64,000 bases of DNA from Aspergillus flavus (Eukaryota; Ascomycota; Eurotiomycetes; Eurotiales; Aspergillaceae), in contig NC_092409.1 in assembly GCF_009017415.1 (NCBI RefSeq), positions 4,464,001-4,528,000 on the forward strand. Direction: 5' to 3'. Positions 11,210-22,697 of the stretch are shown in pieces. The translations under genes were made by a program, and so were the position numbers. Every line of letters starts with the position of its first letter. The stretch's first letter is position 1. A model generated the notes under the pieces. It searched no databases and had not been told where the DNA came from. It saw only the letters and a list, made by a program, of their open reading frames with translations.

Positions 11210-13577
11210 ATGTCGGAGACAGCCAACTTTGTTGCTCCCTTGTCCCAAGGGTTTGGCTATGGCATCATCGTTGGGTTAGGGTTCGCGTTTGCTTTGGTGA
11301 TGGTTTTCATTACCTGGGCCCTTAAAAGGTAAGTGCTACCTCACTTTACCATGGCGTGCCATCGAATGAGGGACTGGGGCTAACGGACTGTTCGCTATAG
11401 ATATCAGTATGAAGTCCAAACCTCTGAGATGTTTTCAACTGCAGGAAGATCCGTAAAGTCAGGCTTGGTTGCTGCTGCTGTCGTAAGTAGCTGGACTTGG
11501 GCTGCCACCCTTCTGCAATCTTCCGCAGTAGCCTACCAGTACGGAATTTCGGGGCCATTCTTCTATGCATCAGGTTAGTGTGACCGAAGGAACAGTAGGG
11601 TTTCATCACTCACAGCGTGGATCCCAGGTGCCTGCGTGCAGATTATTTTATTCGCAACGCTCGCCATTGAACTCAAACGGCGAGCCCCGAATGCACATAC
11701 ATTCCTGGAAGTCATTCGTGCTCGATATGGGACTGCTGTCCATGTGGTCTTCATTGTTTTTTGCCTGATGACCAACATTCTTGTCACTGCAATGTTGCTC
11801 ACTGGTGGATCTGCTGTCTTGACATCCCTAACTGGAGTTAATACGGTTGCAGCTTGTTTCCTGCTCCCCATTGGTGTCGTGCTCTATACTCTCTTCGGCG
11901 GCATCAAGGCTACTTTTATCACAGATTATATGCACACTGTGGTTATCATCGTCGTTATTTTTATCTATGCATTCTCCGCTTACGCGACTAATGATACTCT
12001 TGGATCTCCGAGTAGAGTTTATGATGCTCTAGTTGCGGCGGCTGATCGTCATCCTGTGGAGGGTAATGCTCAGGGCAGTTATCTCACCATGCGCTCAAAG
12101 GAGGGTGGTATTTTCTGGGTTATCAACCTTGTCGGTAAGTAACTACATGCAGCCTTTTGATGTGGCTTAACGCTAACTATGATCTAGGTAACTTTGGGTG
12201 TGTAGATGTCTTGCTGAAGCTTAGTCAATATGTGCTAACAGTGTGTTTCAGGACTGTCTTCCTTGACAATGGGTACTACAACAAAGGTGTGTTAAACTTG
12301 AGATCGAATGGTGCTTAAGTACTGACTTTGATAGCTATTGCTGCGCACCCCGTGCATGCTTTCCCCGGATATGTTATTGGTGGCCTCTGCTGGTTCGCCA
12401 TTCCTTGGCTTTGTGCCAGTACTATGGGAATATCTGCTCTTGCTCTTGAAGGTACTCAGCGCATGAGTTCGGAGGACGTAACTGCCGGTCTTGTCCTACC
12501 TTTCGCTGCTGTCAAGCTTCTGGGATACAGTGGAGCTGTCTGCACCACACTCATGATTTTCATGGCAGTCACATCGGCTTTTTCGGCTCAGCTAATTGCT
12601 GTTTCTTCCATCCTAACTTACGATATCTATCAGGCCTATATCAACCCCTCTGCAAAGGGCAAGAGATTAGTGTGGGTGTCTCACATGTCCTGTATTTTCT
12701 GGGCTATTGCCATGGCCGGCTTCGCAACAGGTCTCTACTACGCGGGTATCGGTATGGGCTATCTTTACTTGCTCATGGGTGTTATCATCTCCTCGGCGGT
12801 GTTCCCAGGGGCGATGACCCTCGTCTGGAAGGGACAGAACTGGGTCGCCGCAGCTGCATCACCTATCCTGGGACTCGCCGTGTCCCTCATCGCATGGCTT
12901 GTAACCGCTAAAAAGGAATCTGGTGTATTAACCGTCACTACCACCGGCGCAAAGTAAGTAATCTGCCTCTGTCTCACCCAATAAGGCCTCTCCCAACTAA
13001 CAGAAAGCCCAGCTACCCTATGCTCGCTGGTAACGTCGCCGCCCTCCTCAGCCCCATTATATTCTCCCCAGTCCTTACCTACATCTTCGGCCCTCAGAAC
13101 TACGACTACGAATCTATGCGCGCCATCCGCAAAGTTGACGACACAGACGTCGCAGCAGCCGCACACGTCGACATCGAACTTATCCCCGGCGAAAACAGTC
13201 CCGCTACCATCAATGCCGCCAAAGACCAAGAGGAAGAGCGCAAGCTCAACAGGGCCGCGCTCTACTCGCGCACCCTCACCATCGGCATGGTCCTGTGCTT
13301 CCTGCTCCTGTGGCCGATCCCCATGTATGGCAGCTCATATGTGTTCAGCAAGAAGTTCTTCACCGGCTGGGTTGTCGTGGGCATCATCTGGCTTTTCTGT
13401 ACGACTGTTGGGGTGGTGATTTTCCCACTGTATGAAGGAAGAGAGAGTATTATTCGTACGGCTAGACTTATGGCTCTTGATGCGGTTGGTAAGAAGCCGA
13501 GATTTGAGGGACAGGAACAGGCTTCGTCTGGTGCTACGACGCCAATGGAAAAAGTGGGTGCTAAGTCAGATGTGTAG
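11210..13577 (+). CDS. ureA: Urea/solute symporter (DUR3/UreA type)
   Basis: Seven exons (11210-11328, 11401-11573, 11628-12134, 12188-12197, 12252-12286, 12335-12953, 13004-13577) encode 678 residues, the usual DUR3 length. The fourth exon is only 10 nt. The protein is almost wholly hydrophobic, with about 15 membrane spans as in the sodium:solute symporter fold. Family landmarks include [12 protein letters not shown], the [11 protein letters not shown] junction, [27 protein letters not shown] and a long loop before the last spans. The role is proton-coupled uptake of urea at the plasma membrane. The upstream region is rich in GATA sites, which fits nitrogen control. DUR3 paralogues exist in fungi, so the ureA name rests on similarity and on neighbourhood with nudG, abaA and xyrA. 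Confidence 0.88.
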
Positions 13578-13930
13578 TCTGGCTGCTTGGTATGCAAGAT
13601 TCTGTTTGGGTTGGGATCGGGTAATGCCCAGATGCAGGTTCATCCATACCTCCTGATGTGATTGGGATTTTGTGATTTATATACCCCATTTGTTCTACGC
13701 CAGTTATGCTATTAATGTTGTTAATAATTTCTACCAATCGAATGCACATATCACATGAGAACAATCACCATAATTAAAATAAAAAAGTCAAGTAGAAAAA
13801 GAACCAAAGGTATCGTACAACAACAGAATATACACATCATTAACATCGCTTCTCAACCAGACCAAAGTTCCATCCCCCATAGCCCTCAGCATAATAAAAT
13901 AAGAAAACAAAGGTTAGCACCAACACAGAC
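13578..13930. other. Convergent 3' region between ureA-like and zinc-ribbon genes
   Basis: Both flanking genes end here. The sequence is AT-rich, with an A-rich stretch at 13770-13800, and holds no credible coding frame. It should contain both polyadenylation sites. Confidence 0.6.
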
Positions 13931-14813
13931 TCACTTATATTGATAGTTCTGCGGCGGTGCCCCGGCCTGGGGCTGGGGATATCCACCTCCCCCAGAAGCC
14001 TGGGGAGGAGGTCCCCAATAGGCTTGTGGAGGTGGTGCCGGGCCAGCCGGTGCACCTGCCGGGGGCCTGGTCTCTGGCGTGATATCGGGGCGATCACTTA
14101 TCTTTGTTAGTTGATTTGATCTGATAAGGACTTTCCATTTGGAATACTGATTGAGGGAGCCAGCTTACCGGAGGTCTTGGGTGAAGCGGCATGTGTAACA
14201 TGTGACTTCCTGGGGGGTTGTTAGTATTTATTATCCATTTGGCGTTAGCTGGGAATTGGTTGCGGGAGAGATTACCTTGTACTTTTTTGTTGCGAGTGGG
14301 ATCATGGGCTGATGAGTTACGGTTCATGTTAGTTAGACATTCTGGATGATGATAGAAAGAGAGCTTTTGCAAGCCAATCGGGAATGCAACATACAATGAA
14401 GCAGACGGTAAACCAAGGCCTAGGATAATCAGCATCATCGTCCCTTTTTTCCAAAGCGCCGATTAAGTTAACAGAGAAAGCAACATACCATCGCGTAATA
14501 CAATGTCCATTATAGTGTTGGCCTAATCCAACATGATTAGTCGGGTCAGGTACAAGCTAACCGAGCACCTAGTAAGCAAAACTGGAGTAAACATACAGTT
14601 ATAACAGTAAGCCCTGACATTCTCGTAGCCTTCCAGCATGGACGTAAACTCTATTTAACCTGTTAGCCTAGTGCTTATGAAGAAGAGAAGATGTCGTGCT
14701 TAGAAATCGGCACATGGGAGTTTATTTCCGGTCGGTGCGGAGGATAGATATACACGGAGGAATCATTAGTATGCAGACGTACCATGCGTTCCGAACGTGA
14801 TGCAGATTGCCAT
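13931..14813 (-). CDS. Small zinc-ribbon protein (zinc_ribbon_15-like), seven exons
   Basis: No single frame reveals this gene. Reading the minus strand, exons 14783-14813, 14597-14650, 14489-14522, 14395-14443, 14276-14308, 14169-14209 and 13931-14096 join with correct phases to 135 residues. Each intron has a GT donor (GTACGT, GTATGT, GTAATC or GTAAGC) and an AG acceptor. Two Cys pairs, CYNC (26-29) and CYTC (71-74), flank a Trp/aromatic core (RPWFTVCFIPMIP). This is the layout of the fungal zinc-ribbon family in which a hydrophobic WFT.CFIP.IP segment separates two CxxC knuckles. The C-terminus is a Pro/Gly/Gln-rich tail (YWGPPPQ repeats) ending NYQYK. The function of the family is not known to me. 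It converges with the ureA-like gene. Confidence 0.8.
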
Positions 14814-15516
14814 GGTGGATGGGGTTTTCGCGGTTCTTGATCTATGATACTAAGTGAAGGTATGGCTTTCTGATCTTGGGGGTTTATGATCACGGTAAGT
14901 TGAGTTGGTGAGGGTTGAATCCAGGGCGAAAGGCAGCGCTATTATAAAGTCCCTTATTGGGGGTGACGTGTGGCGCTGTGGCTTGGCACTTGGCGTTTGG
15001 GTGCTTTCTTTCTTCTGGAATGCGTGGCACGTGGTTGGTGGTTTTTGGGAAATTTTATGAATTGGTAGAGGTAAGCTGAGACTTGATTTGAAAGTTAGAT
15101 AGGTGAGGTGAGTGAGTTGCGTGTAATCATTCTTGTGGTGGCTGATTGGGACGCTCTACAGTTGCTAAGGCAGTAACTGTTACGAGCCTACTACTACTTT
15201 TACAAGGCACTCCGTTAAACAGCACACAATCTGCTTGGTACGACCAATCTAGCTCACATCAAGATACAATGGTGACCATATTGAATCATGTAAGAGTCGA
15301 AATTGTAAATAAATACCGCTGAAGGGAAGGGAAGATTATGCAGCAACCAATTGCCATGACGCCTGATCTCAGGGGCCTGTCCATCGTGTCGCGAGTTTTA
15401 GATAGATACGTCGCCGGCGTCTATTTTATGGCGGTAAGTCCCAATTGGCAGTCAAGGCCCAATCGCCCAAGGACTCGGTCCTCTTTTTATTTCCAACCAT
15501 GTATGTCAGGGCGAGT
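14814..15516. other. Upstream region of the zinc-ribbon gene
   Basis: Both flanking genes are on the minus strand, so this holds the promoter of the zinc-ribbon gene and the 3' UTR of nudG. GT-rich blocks occur around 14960-15060. No coding frame is supported. Confidence 0.55.
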
Positions 15517-16099
15517 TTATTGGGTCTTGAAGAGGAGAATGGCGCAGTGTCCGAGGTAGAAGTAGATGAAGTGTTTCGTCTCTAGACGGAGTTAGCGACG
15601 TTCTGGGAGACTAGTATATAAGTCGTACCGTGTGTAACAAAGCTTCCGAAATTCCTCCCTACGACACAATGCCATGTAGCTCCTTTGCGCGAGTCAAACT
15701 GTAGACTGTGAGTGACGGACGGTGGTTTTATCGAAGGAAGCGCTAACCTCTCGCTTGATGTACTGGGCAATGTCCTAGTAATAATTAGCATCCTACCGAC
15801 TTGGGGAGCAATCATTGTGACCAACCTTCTCAATGTGGTACTTCTCCATTGCCTCGATCGCTAAACAATTAGTCGCAATCACCTTCATCGGGATACCCAA
15901 TGAATCATACCAACTTCGACAGCTTCCTGCTGCATATCCTCCGTCTTTCATGCCATAAGCAATTATCTTTTCAATTATGGTGGCGACACTCTTACCATAT
16001 CGACGGACTTGATTTGCGCTGCCCAATAATGTTAGTCATTGTGAAGATGCCGTTGAAGTTGCACTCACGCTCGAGCTTATCCTTCTTTTCGGAAGACAT
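15517..16099 (-). CDS. nudG: Cytoplasmic dynein light chain LC8 (NudG)
   Basis: Seven exons on the minus strand (16069-16099, 15996-16018, 15911-15944, 15826-15860, 15748-15774, 15629-15698, 15517-15581) give 94 residues, the exact LC8 length. The start reads [10 protein letters not shown], followed by [35 protein letters not shown], the invariant [17 protein letters not shown] and [19 protein letters not shown]8 is a homodimeric hub of the dynein motor and of other complexes; in A. nidulans nudG is needed for nuclear migration along hyphae. It is divergent from mrd1, with 305 bp between start codons. Exon sizes of 23-70 nt explain why no long frame marks the gene. Confidence 0.95.
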
Positions 16100-16404
16100 T
16101 TTGTCGGTTGAGTGTGCACGAAAGGGTTCAAAAATAGGCAACGGAGTAAATTGGAGATGTGCGTCTCTAAGGTAGTTCAACAGTACACAACGTTCCGCCG
16201 AATTGCCTCCGAGAGTAGACGTTGGGCTATCGTAGTTGCTGAGGAGCAACCGTGTGGATACGCACGGGCCATGCCCACCTTCCTCACCGCCTTCGTCGGC
16301 ACTATAAGGAAGCGGCATAAACTAAAAAAATTTTGGAGCTTTTTTTTTCTTCTATACATTCCATTCCCTGCTGGCTTTGGGAAAGGCAGCCACAGGACAC
16401 AATC
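16100..16404. promoter_or_regulatory. Divergent promoter region nudG / mrd1
   Basis: The nudG ATG (16099, minus) and the mrd1 ATG (16405, plus) are 305 bp apart, so both promoters must lie here. A poly-T/poly-A run (16325-16350) sits just upstream of mrd1. I see no clear TATA box. Confidence 0.6.
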
Positions 16405-19276
16405 ATGGAAAGCACAAGAGTATTTGTCTCTGGCCTTCCGCCAACATTCTCCAATGATCAACTTAGGAAGCACTTTGCTAGTCGCTTCCAAGTTACCGAT
16501 GCTCATGTATTACCCAAACGCAGGATTGGCTTTGTGGGCTTGAAGACCCCCGAAGCAGCCAAGGAAGCTGCTAAATACTTCAACAAGACATATGTCAAGA
16601 TGTCAAAGATCTCTGTAGATATTGCTAAACCGGTATGTGGCTTCTTCCTGGCGATCTGGCTTCCTGTTTCCTTTTCCCATTGCGCACGCTGACCGATAAA
16701 GGTGGTCCTGAGACTGACCAGAATTGCTTTAGATCGACTCCGAACCTATCAGTGCTGCTCACAAGTTTAAAAAGGGTGATAAGCCTGACTCCACTGCAGA
16801 AAATACACTCAAACGTAAACGCGATGGGGAGCCCACCCAGCAGGACCCTAAACTGCAAGAGTATCTTTCCCTCATGCAGCACTCATCACATACAAAGACA
16901 TGGGCCAATGATGATGCCGTGATCAACTCTGTTGCAAATGATTCACCTGCCAAGGATCCCCAGCCCGTTGAAGCAGATGAGGTCCCTCAGGAACTTACCT
17001 ATGCTCAAAGGAAAAAGGCAAAGCTCGGGGACACATCTGGAGAAGATACCCATGTGTCACAGCACGATGAGTCTGAGCCTATGGTTGTTGATGCAACTGT
17101 GGAAGGTGATACTACTGAGCAAGCAATGGACCAGGAACATCCCGCTGTTCATGAGGAAGAACAACAACCAGTATCTGACACTGACTGGCTTCGGTCGAAG
17201 ACAAGCCGTCTTCTCGGTCTCCTAGACGAAGAGGAGCAGGCAGAGTTTGACTCTGCAGCGCAAAGACCTACTGATTCAGCGGAGCCAGCAGCTGATGCTG
17301 AAGTCGACACCAAAAATGCAGAGGCTGATCCTTCCCCAGCTGCGGCTGATGCTGCAGAGCCGACAAGGGCCCCGGAGGTTGACACCAACATTGAGAACAT
17401 TCGCATTTCTGCGCGTTTATTTGTAAGAAACTTATCTTACGATACAAAGGAGTCCGATCTCGAACCAGTATTCGCTCCCTTTGGCAGGATTGAAGAGGTT
17501 AGTCTTTCCATTCTCCTTCTGCGTGCCCCCTGCCTTTCCTTCCCTTCCTTTCATGCAAAGTTGCTCGCATGATGAACATCCTGATAGGGACATCAGATGC
17601 AAAGCAAATGATGTGACCAGGTAAAGAGAATTTTAGTAGATGCCTCTTAGTATCTGAAGAGCAACATATCCTCAACTTGACATTGGATTCACTGTGGTTT
17701 AAAATTTGTGGAACAATTGCTGATTTGTTTAGATTCATGTTGCCTTTGATACTCGGTTCAGCTCCAGCAAAGGATTTGCTTACGTTCAGTATGTTGAATC
17801 CGACGCTGCCGTAGAGGCCTACAAGGCCCTTGACGGAAAACACTTCCAGGGTCGTTTATTGCACATCCTGCCAGCTGCTGCAAAGAAGACGTATAAGATC
17901 GACGATTATGAGTTGTCTAAGTTACCTTTGAAGAAGCAAAAACAGATTAAGCGAAAACTTGAGTCTACTTCTTCAACTTTCAGTTGGAACTCACTTTACA
18001 TGAACGTAAGTCGGTTTGGGATGTGGTCTAACAGTATCGTATACTAACGAGCCACTTCTAGGCCGATGCAGTTATGTCGTCAATGGCTGAGAGACTCGGC
18101 ATATCAAAAGCAGATCTCTTGGACCCTACTTCGTCGGATGCCGCAGTAAAACAAGCGCATGCTGAAACGCACGTTATTCAAGAAACGAAAGCTTACTTTA
18201 CTGCAAATGGTGTCAATATCGATGCCTTTAAAGAACGAGAGCGTGGAAACACTGCTATCTTAGTAAAGAACTTCTCTTATGGCGTCAAGACTGACGATCT
18301 TAGGAAGTTGTTCGAGCCGTTTGGCCAACTCACAAGACTACTGATGCCTCCTAGTGGTACAATAGCTATTGTTGAGTTTGCAAGACCAGATGAGGCTCAA
18401 AAGGCATTCAAAGGTTTGGCATATCGGAAACTCGGAGATTCCATCCTATTCCTAGAAAAAGCCCCCAAGAACCTCTTCGATGCATCTGTTGCCCCGCAGA
18501 AACCAATTGTGGAGACTAAAGCCATCTCTCAAGGATTCTCAACTGCTGACACGTTCGCGGCCGAAGAGCCTGAGGAGGCTATTGCTACCGCAACTCTTTT
18601 CGTAAAAAATCTCAACTTTGACACGACGAATGCACGTTTCGTTGAAGTCTTCCAGCCGTTGGATGGGTTCGTTTCGGCGAGGATCAAGACCAAGCCCGAT
18701 CCCAAACGGCCTGGCCAGACCCTCAGCATGGGCTTTGGCTTTGTTGACTTTAGGACCAAGGATCAAGCTCAGGCCGCTCTTGCTGCAATGAATGGATACA
18801 AGCTCGATCAGCATGCACTGGTAGTTAGGTCATCGCATAAAGGTATGGACGCTGCTGAGGAAAGACGACGTGAAGATACTGCGAAGAAAATCGCAGCCAG
18901 GAGGACGAAGATTATCATTAAGAACTTGCCGTTCCAAGCGACCAAGAAGGATGTCAGATCGCTCTTTGGAGCCTACGGCCAGCTTCGCTCTGTGCGTGTT
19001 CCTAAGAAATTTGACCGGTCGGCTCGTGGTTTCGGTTTTGCAGACTTCGTAAGCGCTCGCGAAGCGGAAAATGCCATGGACGCGCTGAAGAACACCCATT
19101 TGTTGGGCAGGAAACTGGTATTGGAATTCGCGAACGAGGAGGCTATCGATGCGGAGCAAGAAATCCAGCAGATCGAAAAGAAAGTAGGGGAGCAGATGGA
19201 CCGGATGAAACTACAGAAGCTCACGGGTGCCGGACGGAAAAAATTTACTGTAGGGGCCCAGGACGAGGAAGACTAA
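16405..19276 (+). CDS. mrd1: Multiple RRM-domain protein Mrd1 (pre-rRNA processing)
   Basis: Four exons (16405-16632, 16733-17497, 17733-18005, 18062-19276) encode 826 residues. Five RNA recognition motifs are visible. RRM1 starts at residue 5 (VFVSGLPP); RRM2 at about 303 (ARLFVRNLSY), interrupted by a 235-bp intron; RRM3 at about 487 (AILVKNFSY); RRM4 at about 600 (ATLFVKNLNF); and RRM5 at about 704 (TKIIIKNLPF, with RNP1 RGFGFADF). A long acidic, low-complexity linker (130-295) joins RRM1 and RRM2. The five-RRM order, the length and the linker helix DDYELSKLPLKKQKQIKRK match Mrd1/RBM19, which acts in the nucleolus on the 35S pre-rRNA for small-subunit formation. Confidence 0.95.
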
Positions 19277-19607
19277 AGTCCCTTGTCCTTCTGCCCTTCT
19301 CCCTGTTGCTAGGGTTAATGAATAGTAATGGTGCTGCTATCTTTGTGTTTGTGAGATATACCCCCTTGCTTGGCGGAACTCGTTGGGCTTTTTCACACGT
19401 TCCTGCTGTCAGGACTCTGCCTGCAGACGCGTCCTGCAAAGTTCCGTCGCCTCGTGCATCTGAATGAAGCTCTATCTTTTTTTATCCCCATGTATCCTTG
19501 TTCAATCCTAGCATCTCGTCTACCCCTCGACCTCTACTGTGATCGTTCGTATGTTTGAGCCCTGGATATCAAGTTGAGAGCAGGGTGAGATGGTTGTTTT
19601 CCACCTA

Positions 19608-20201
19608 CATTCCGGTCGCTCTCTCTGTAACCCACCGAGCATTCTTGGATGATCGCCTCGGGCGATGTTGTTGGAAGTTGGGCATTCCAACGAGAGGCCT
19701 TTGCCACCATCTCGCCCATCATTGCTCATCTGTACCTGCTTTAGTACTGACAGTGAGTGATCATGTCGTGCAGGCCAAAAATCCCCGGGCAGCGGCTCGC
19801 TGAATCGTGCACCCTGGAAGTCCCCTTGCATCGGTAGCCGGCGTCCACAGTGCATCGCCCTTCCTCCTGATTTGCTGCAACAAGGCGGCACCTGCTCGTC
19901 CCTCCCTCATCGCCCTGATCGACGCGTGAAGCTCAGGTCAAGGGTTCCCCGCGCCTGTGGCTACTGACGCTGCCCTCGAGGGGGTTCTCCCAAACAAGCA
20001 GCGTAGTCCAGCAATGTAGCTGCTGGGGCTACCCTCGCGCTCCTTCACGAGGGGTGGGAATGGATTCCCTATAAACATGATGCTCTTCGCCCGAACATTC
20101 TCTTTCCCAGGTTCTTACATTTTTTCCAGTAACTGCGTTCTTTGCCAGGCAAGAAGCATTTGTGGCCCTCAACATCCTACTCTTGTGGAATCTGTCATTC
20201 T
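19608..20201. promoter_or_regulatory. Six AbaA response elements (CATTCY) upstream of abaA
   Basis: CATTCY occurs at 19608-19613, 19640-19645, 19683-19688, 20096-20101 and 20196-20201 on the plus strand and at 20057-20062 on the minus strand. About one would be expected by chance in this length. CATTCY is the known binding site of AbaA, a TEA-domain protein, and abaA is known to regulate its own expression in A. nidulans. Use of these copies is inferred. Confidence 0.6.
19822..20054. promoter_or_regulatory. Three BrlA response elements upstream of abaA
   Basis: Sites matching (C/A)(G/A)AGGG(G/A) are CAAGGGG on the minus strand at 19822-19828 and CGAGGGG on the plus strand at 19977-19983 and 20048-20054. 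BrlA activates abaA in the central conidiation pathway, so sites of this kind are expected here. Binding is inferred from the motif alone. Confidence 0.5.
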
Positions 20202-20231
20202 TCCGAGAGCATATTCGAGGTGGTCCGCTCC

Positions 20232-22697
20232 ATGGCTGAGTGGCAGACCGAATGTATGTTGCCTCCAACCCAACCTGGTTTTGAAGGTGTAGGACCCCAT
20301 CCAGGTCGAGTGCTTCAGAACACCTCAGGGAACATACAGTCCTACTCGGACACCCTGGCGCACACTGATCCCACCGGGCGTGACGACCATTTTTCACATT
20401 ATGGTTTCAAGTATCCTCACCAACCCCCGGTCCCAACTCACCCAATGCCTACCACTACTGGCCTTCATCCCCAACAAGTGATAAACAACCGGTTCCATAC
20501 AAAGAAACTGCGGCGTCTCCAATCACTTGGTCCTAACCTGATTGGACCCCGCAGGACAAGAAGTTATCTCAAGTCCCAAAAGTACATAGAGTACAGGGCA
20601 CGGCCTCGCCGAGATACTGGAAAGGATGGGGAACCTGTTTGGTCAGATGAGCTTGAGGATGCTTTCCAGCAAGGTGAGACGACAACAGCTGCTACACAAG
20701 GAGAATTTTCTAACAATATCAGCCCTTGAGGCGAATCCCCCAATGGGGAGAAGGAAGTGGTCCGAACGCGGGAAATCCTACGGTCGAAATGAACTCATAG
20801 CCGAGTATATCTACAAAACTACTGGCAAAAGGAGGTCGAGAAAGCAGGTGTCTAGCCACCTGCAAGTCCTTGATTCTTTTCTCAAGGGGGATCCCGATTG
20901 TAAGTCCTGCCTAGACAGCTTCGATGAGACAGACCCAGGTCTAACCGGGCAATTGCAGGGGAGAGGCTTGTACGGGAGCAACCAGCAGACCGTTCGAATG
21001 GCCAGCCGCCATCAGCCGGTCCTCGCTGGAGAAATTCACTAGAACTTCCATTCTCCAGCCATTACAATAGTCACAATTATCCCTCCTATCATGATTCGTT
21101 GAGGCCGGTGCAATCTTACTCCGGGGAGTTGCCCCCTCCACACGTTGTTTTCCATCCAAATTTGCACGCCGAGGCAACGAACATTAATAAGATCTATGGC
21201 CTCAGCTTTGACATGTGGGTGAGCGCACCGAATCAGCCAGGCGGGATCGAGAGTGCATTCCATCTCTACACCCGCCTCCAAGGGGACCAACGTCATCCTG
21301 CACCCCCAAAACGCTTGGAAAATATTCCCAATTGGCGGACATCGTTTCCCCATCTCAACTCAGTCATGGCAGATGTTAACAACCCACTGAACTGTGATAT
21401 CATCCTACTGGAGGCCAATCTTCGGTTGATGGATGATTTCCCTCCGTCCGGCTCGAAACTTGGGATCCAGCTAGAGTTAGACTTCACCCAGCCTCCCAAC
21501 GGCGATGCACTGACGAACCAAATGGAGAACTGGTCGTGCAGCACGTATATCTATGAGGAAGGTCAAAACATATATAGGGCACGCCAAGACCTCCCTAAAC
21601 AGCAATCGAACAAAGTGAAACCTCCATTTGAATCTACGTGGTGGGCAAAACGTTTCACGGAACTCACGGAAATCGCCAAAGACAGACAATTAAACGAGCT
21701 TGCCGATAGGCAAACGAGAGACTACTTCCGCACCTTAACAGCAGTCCAAGAAATACGGGCTACTCCTAGTTCTCGTCGCGTATCGAACCAGTACCCTGAT
21801 AACTCCCAGGATGACAGCAAAAGAATGGCCATCCTACTTTGGCAATTCCGGCAAACGCGATCGAACGAAGTTGGCACTACCACATGGCGCCGGGTGACCT
21901 CGCCATCCTCCGACCGTAATACAATCCCTAGCCCGAAGCCCGTAACGGGGATCGACCTCCCTCCCCTGTCCTTTGATGCAAACTCTCTAGCTAGGCCTGC
22001 CCCAAGCATTTACCAAGCCCCTCAGTCACACGACTTGGTGCATCATAATGGTACTTCGCAACCCCAATGGTCGATGTACCAACCACCACAGGACAGTATA
22101 TTCAATGCAAACGGAGGCTTTGACCTTCTCAATTCTATCACCAAGCCAGAAGGTGGCCTTCATGACAAGACTGCCGTCACCTCAGTGCTAGACACCTACC
22201 CCAATCTCCAACCTGAAGTCAGCCAGCCCACGAGCCTCAATGGTTCTAATGGAGGACCAGGGATGCTTAGCATACCCGATATGTCCCTTTCACACACTAA
22301 TCTCAATGCGTACAACCTTAGTGGGCATGATAACCACTACGGCACGCCCCAGCATCCTGGGGTGAGCGTGCCTGATAACAGCCATGTCTTAAACAATGGC
22401 ATATTTGGATCCAGCACCCAATCGATCGATGACATGAGTCAGACCCATGCACCTTGGCCGACTCCTACTTCGAGTATCACTGATGTTGGCTCGAGCAACT
22501 ATAGCCACCTGCAGTTTTCTGATCACCATGTGCCGTCGGTCTCACGAGAGTCCCATCAGCCCAACCACTTTGAGGTGTTACTGGGCCCAGACGATCTCAT
22601 TGTGGGGAGTATGCCTGGTGATCCTGGCATCAATGGGGCGGCTCATGGTCACATGAATCACACCTATACTGAGAACAATGCGGTTGAGGCTGCGTAA
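20232..22697 (+). CDS. abaA: Conidiophore development regulator AbaA (TEA/ATTS domain)
   Basis: Three exons (20232-20673, 20723-20899, 20959-22697) encode 785 residues, close to the roughly 796 of A. nidulans AbaA. The TEA/ATTS DNA-binding domain spans about 133-206: [12 protein letters not shown], then [22 protein letters not shown], then [20 protein letters not shown]. The domain is split by two introns. The remainder is long, Pro/Ser/Asn-rich and includes a segment around SFDMWVSAP that resembles the C-terminal regulatory region of TEAD-type proteins. AbaA acts in the nucleus of phialides in the brlA-abaA-wetA pathway that drives asexual sporulation. The upstream region has BrlA- and AbaA-type sites. 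An in-frame codon before 20232 is not ATG, so 20232 is the best start. Confidence 0.97.

Larger units (their letters stand above)
19277..20231. other. mrd1 3' region and abaA upstream region
   Basis: There is no coding frame with support. A pyrimidine-rich part (19270-19550) follows the mrd1 stop. The rest is the abaA promoter and leader and carries several sites for the conidiation regulators, listed separately. Confidence 0.6.
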
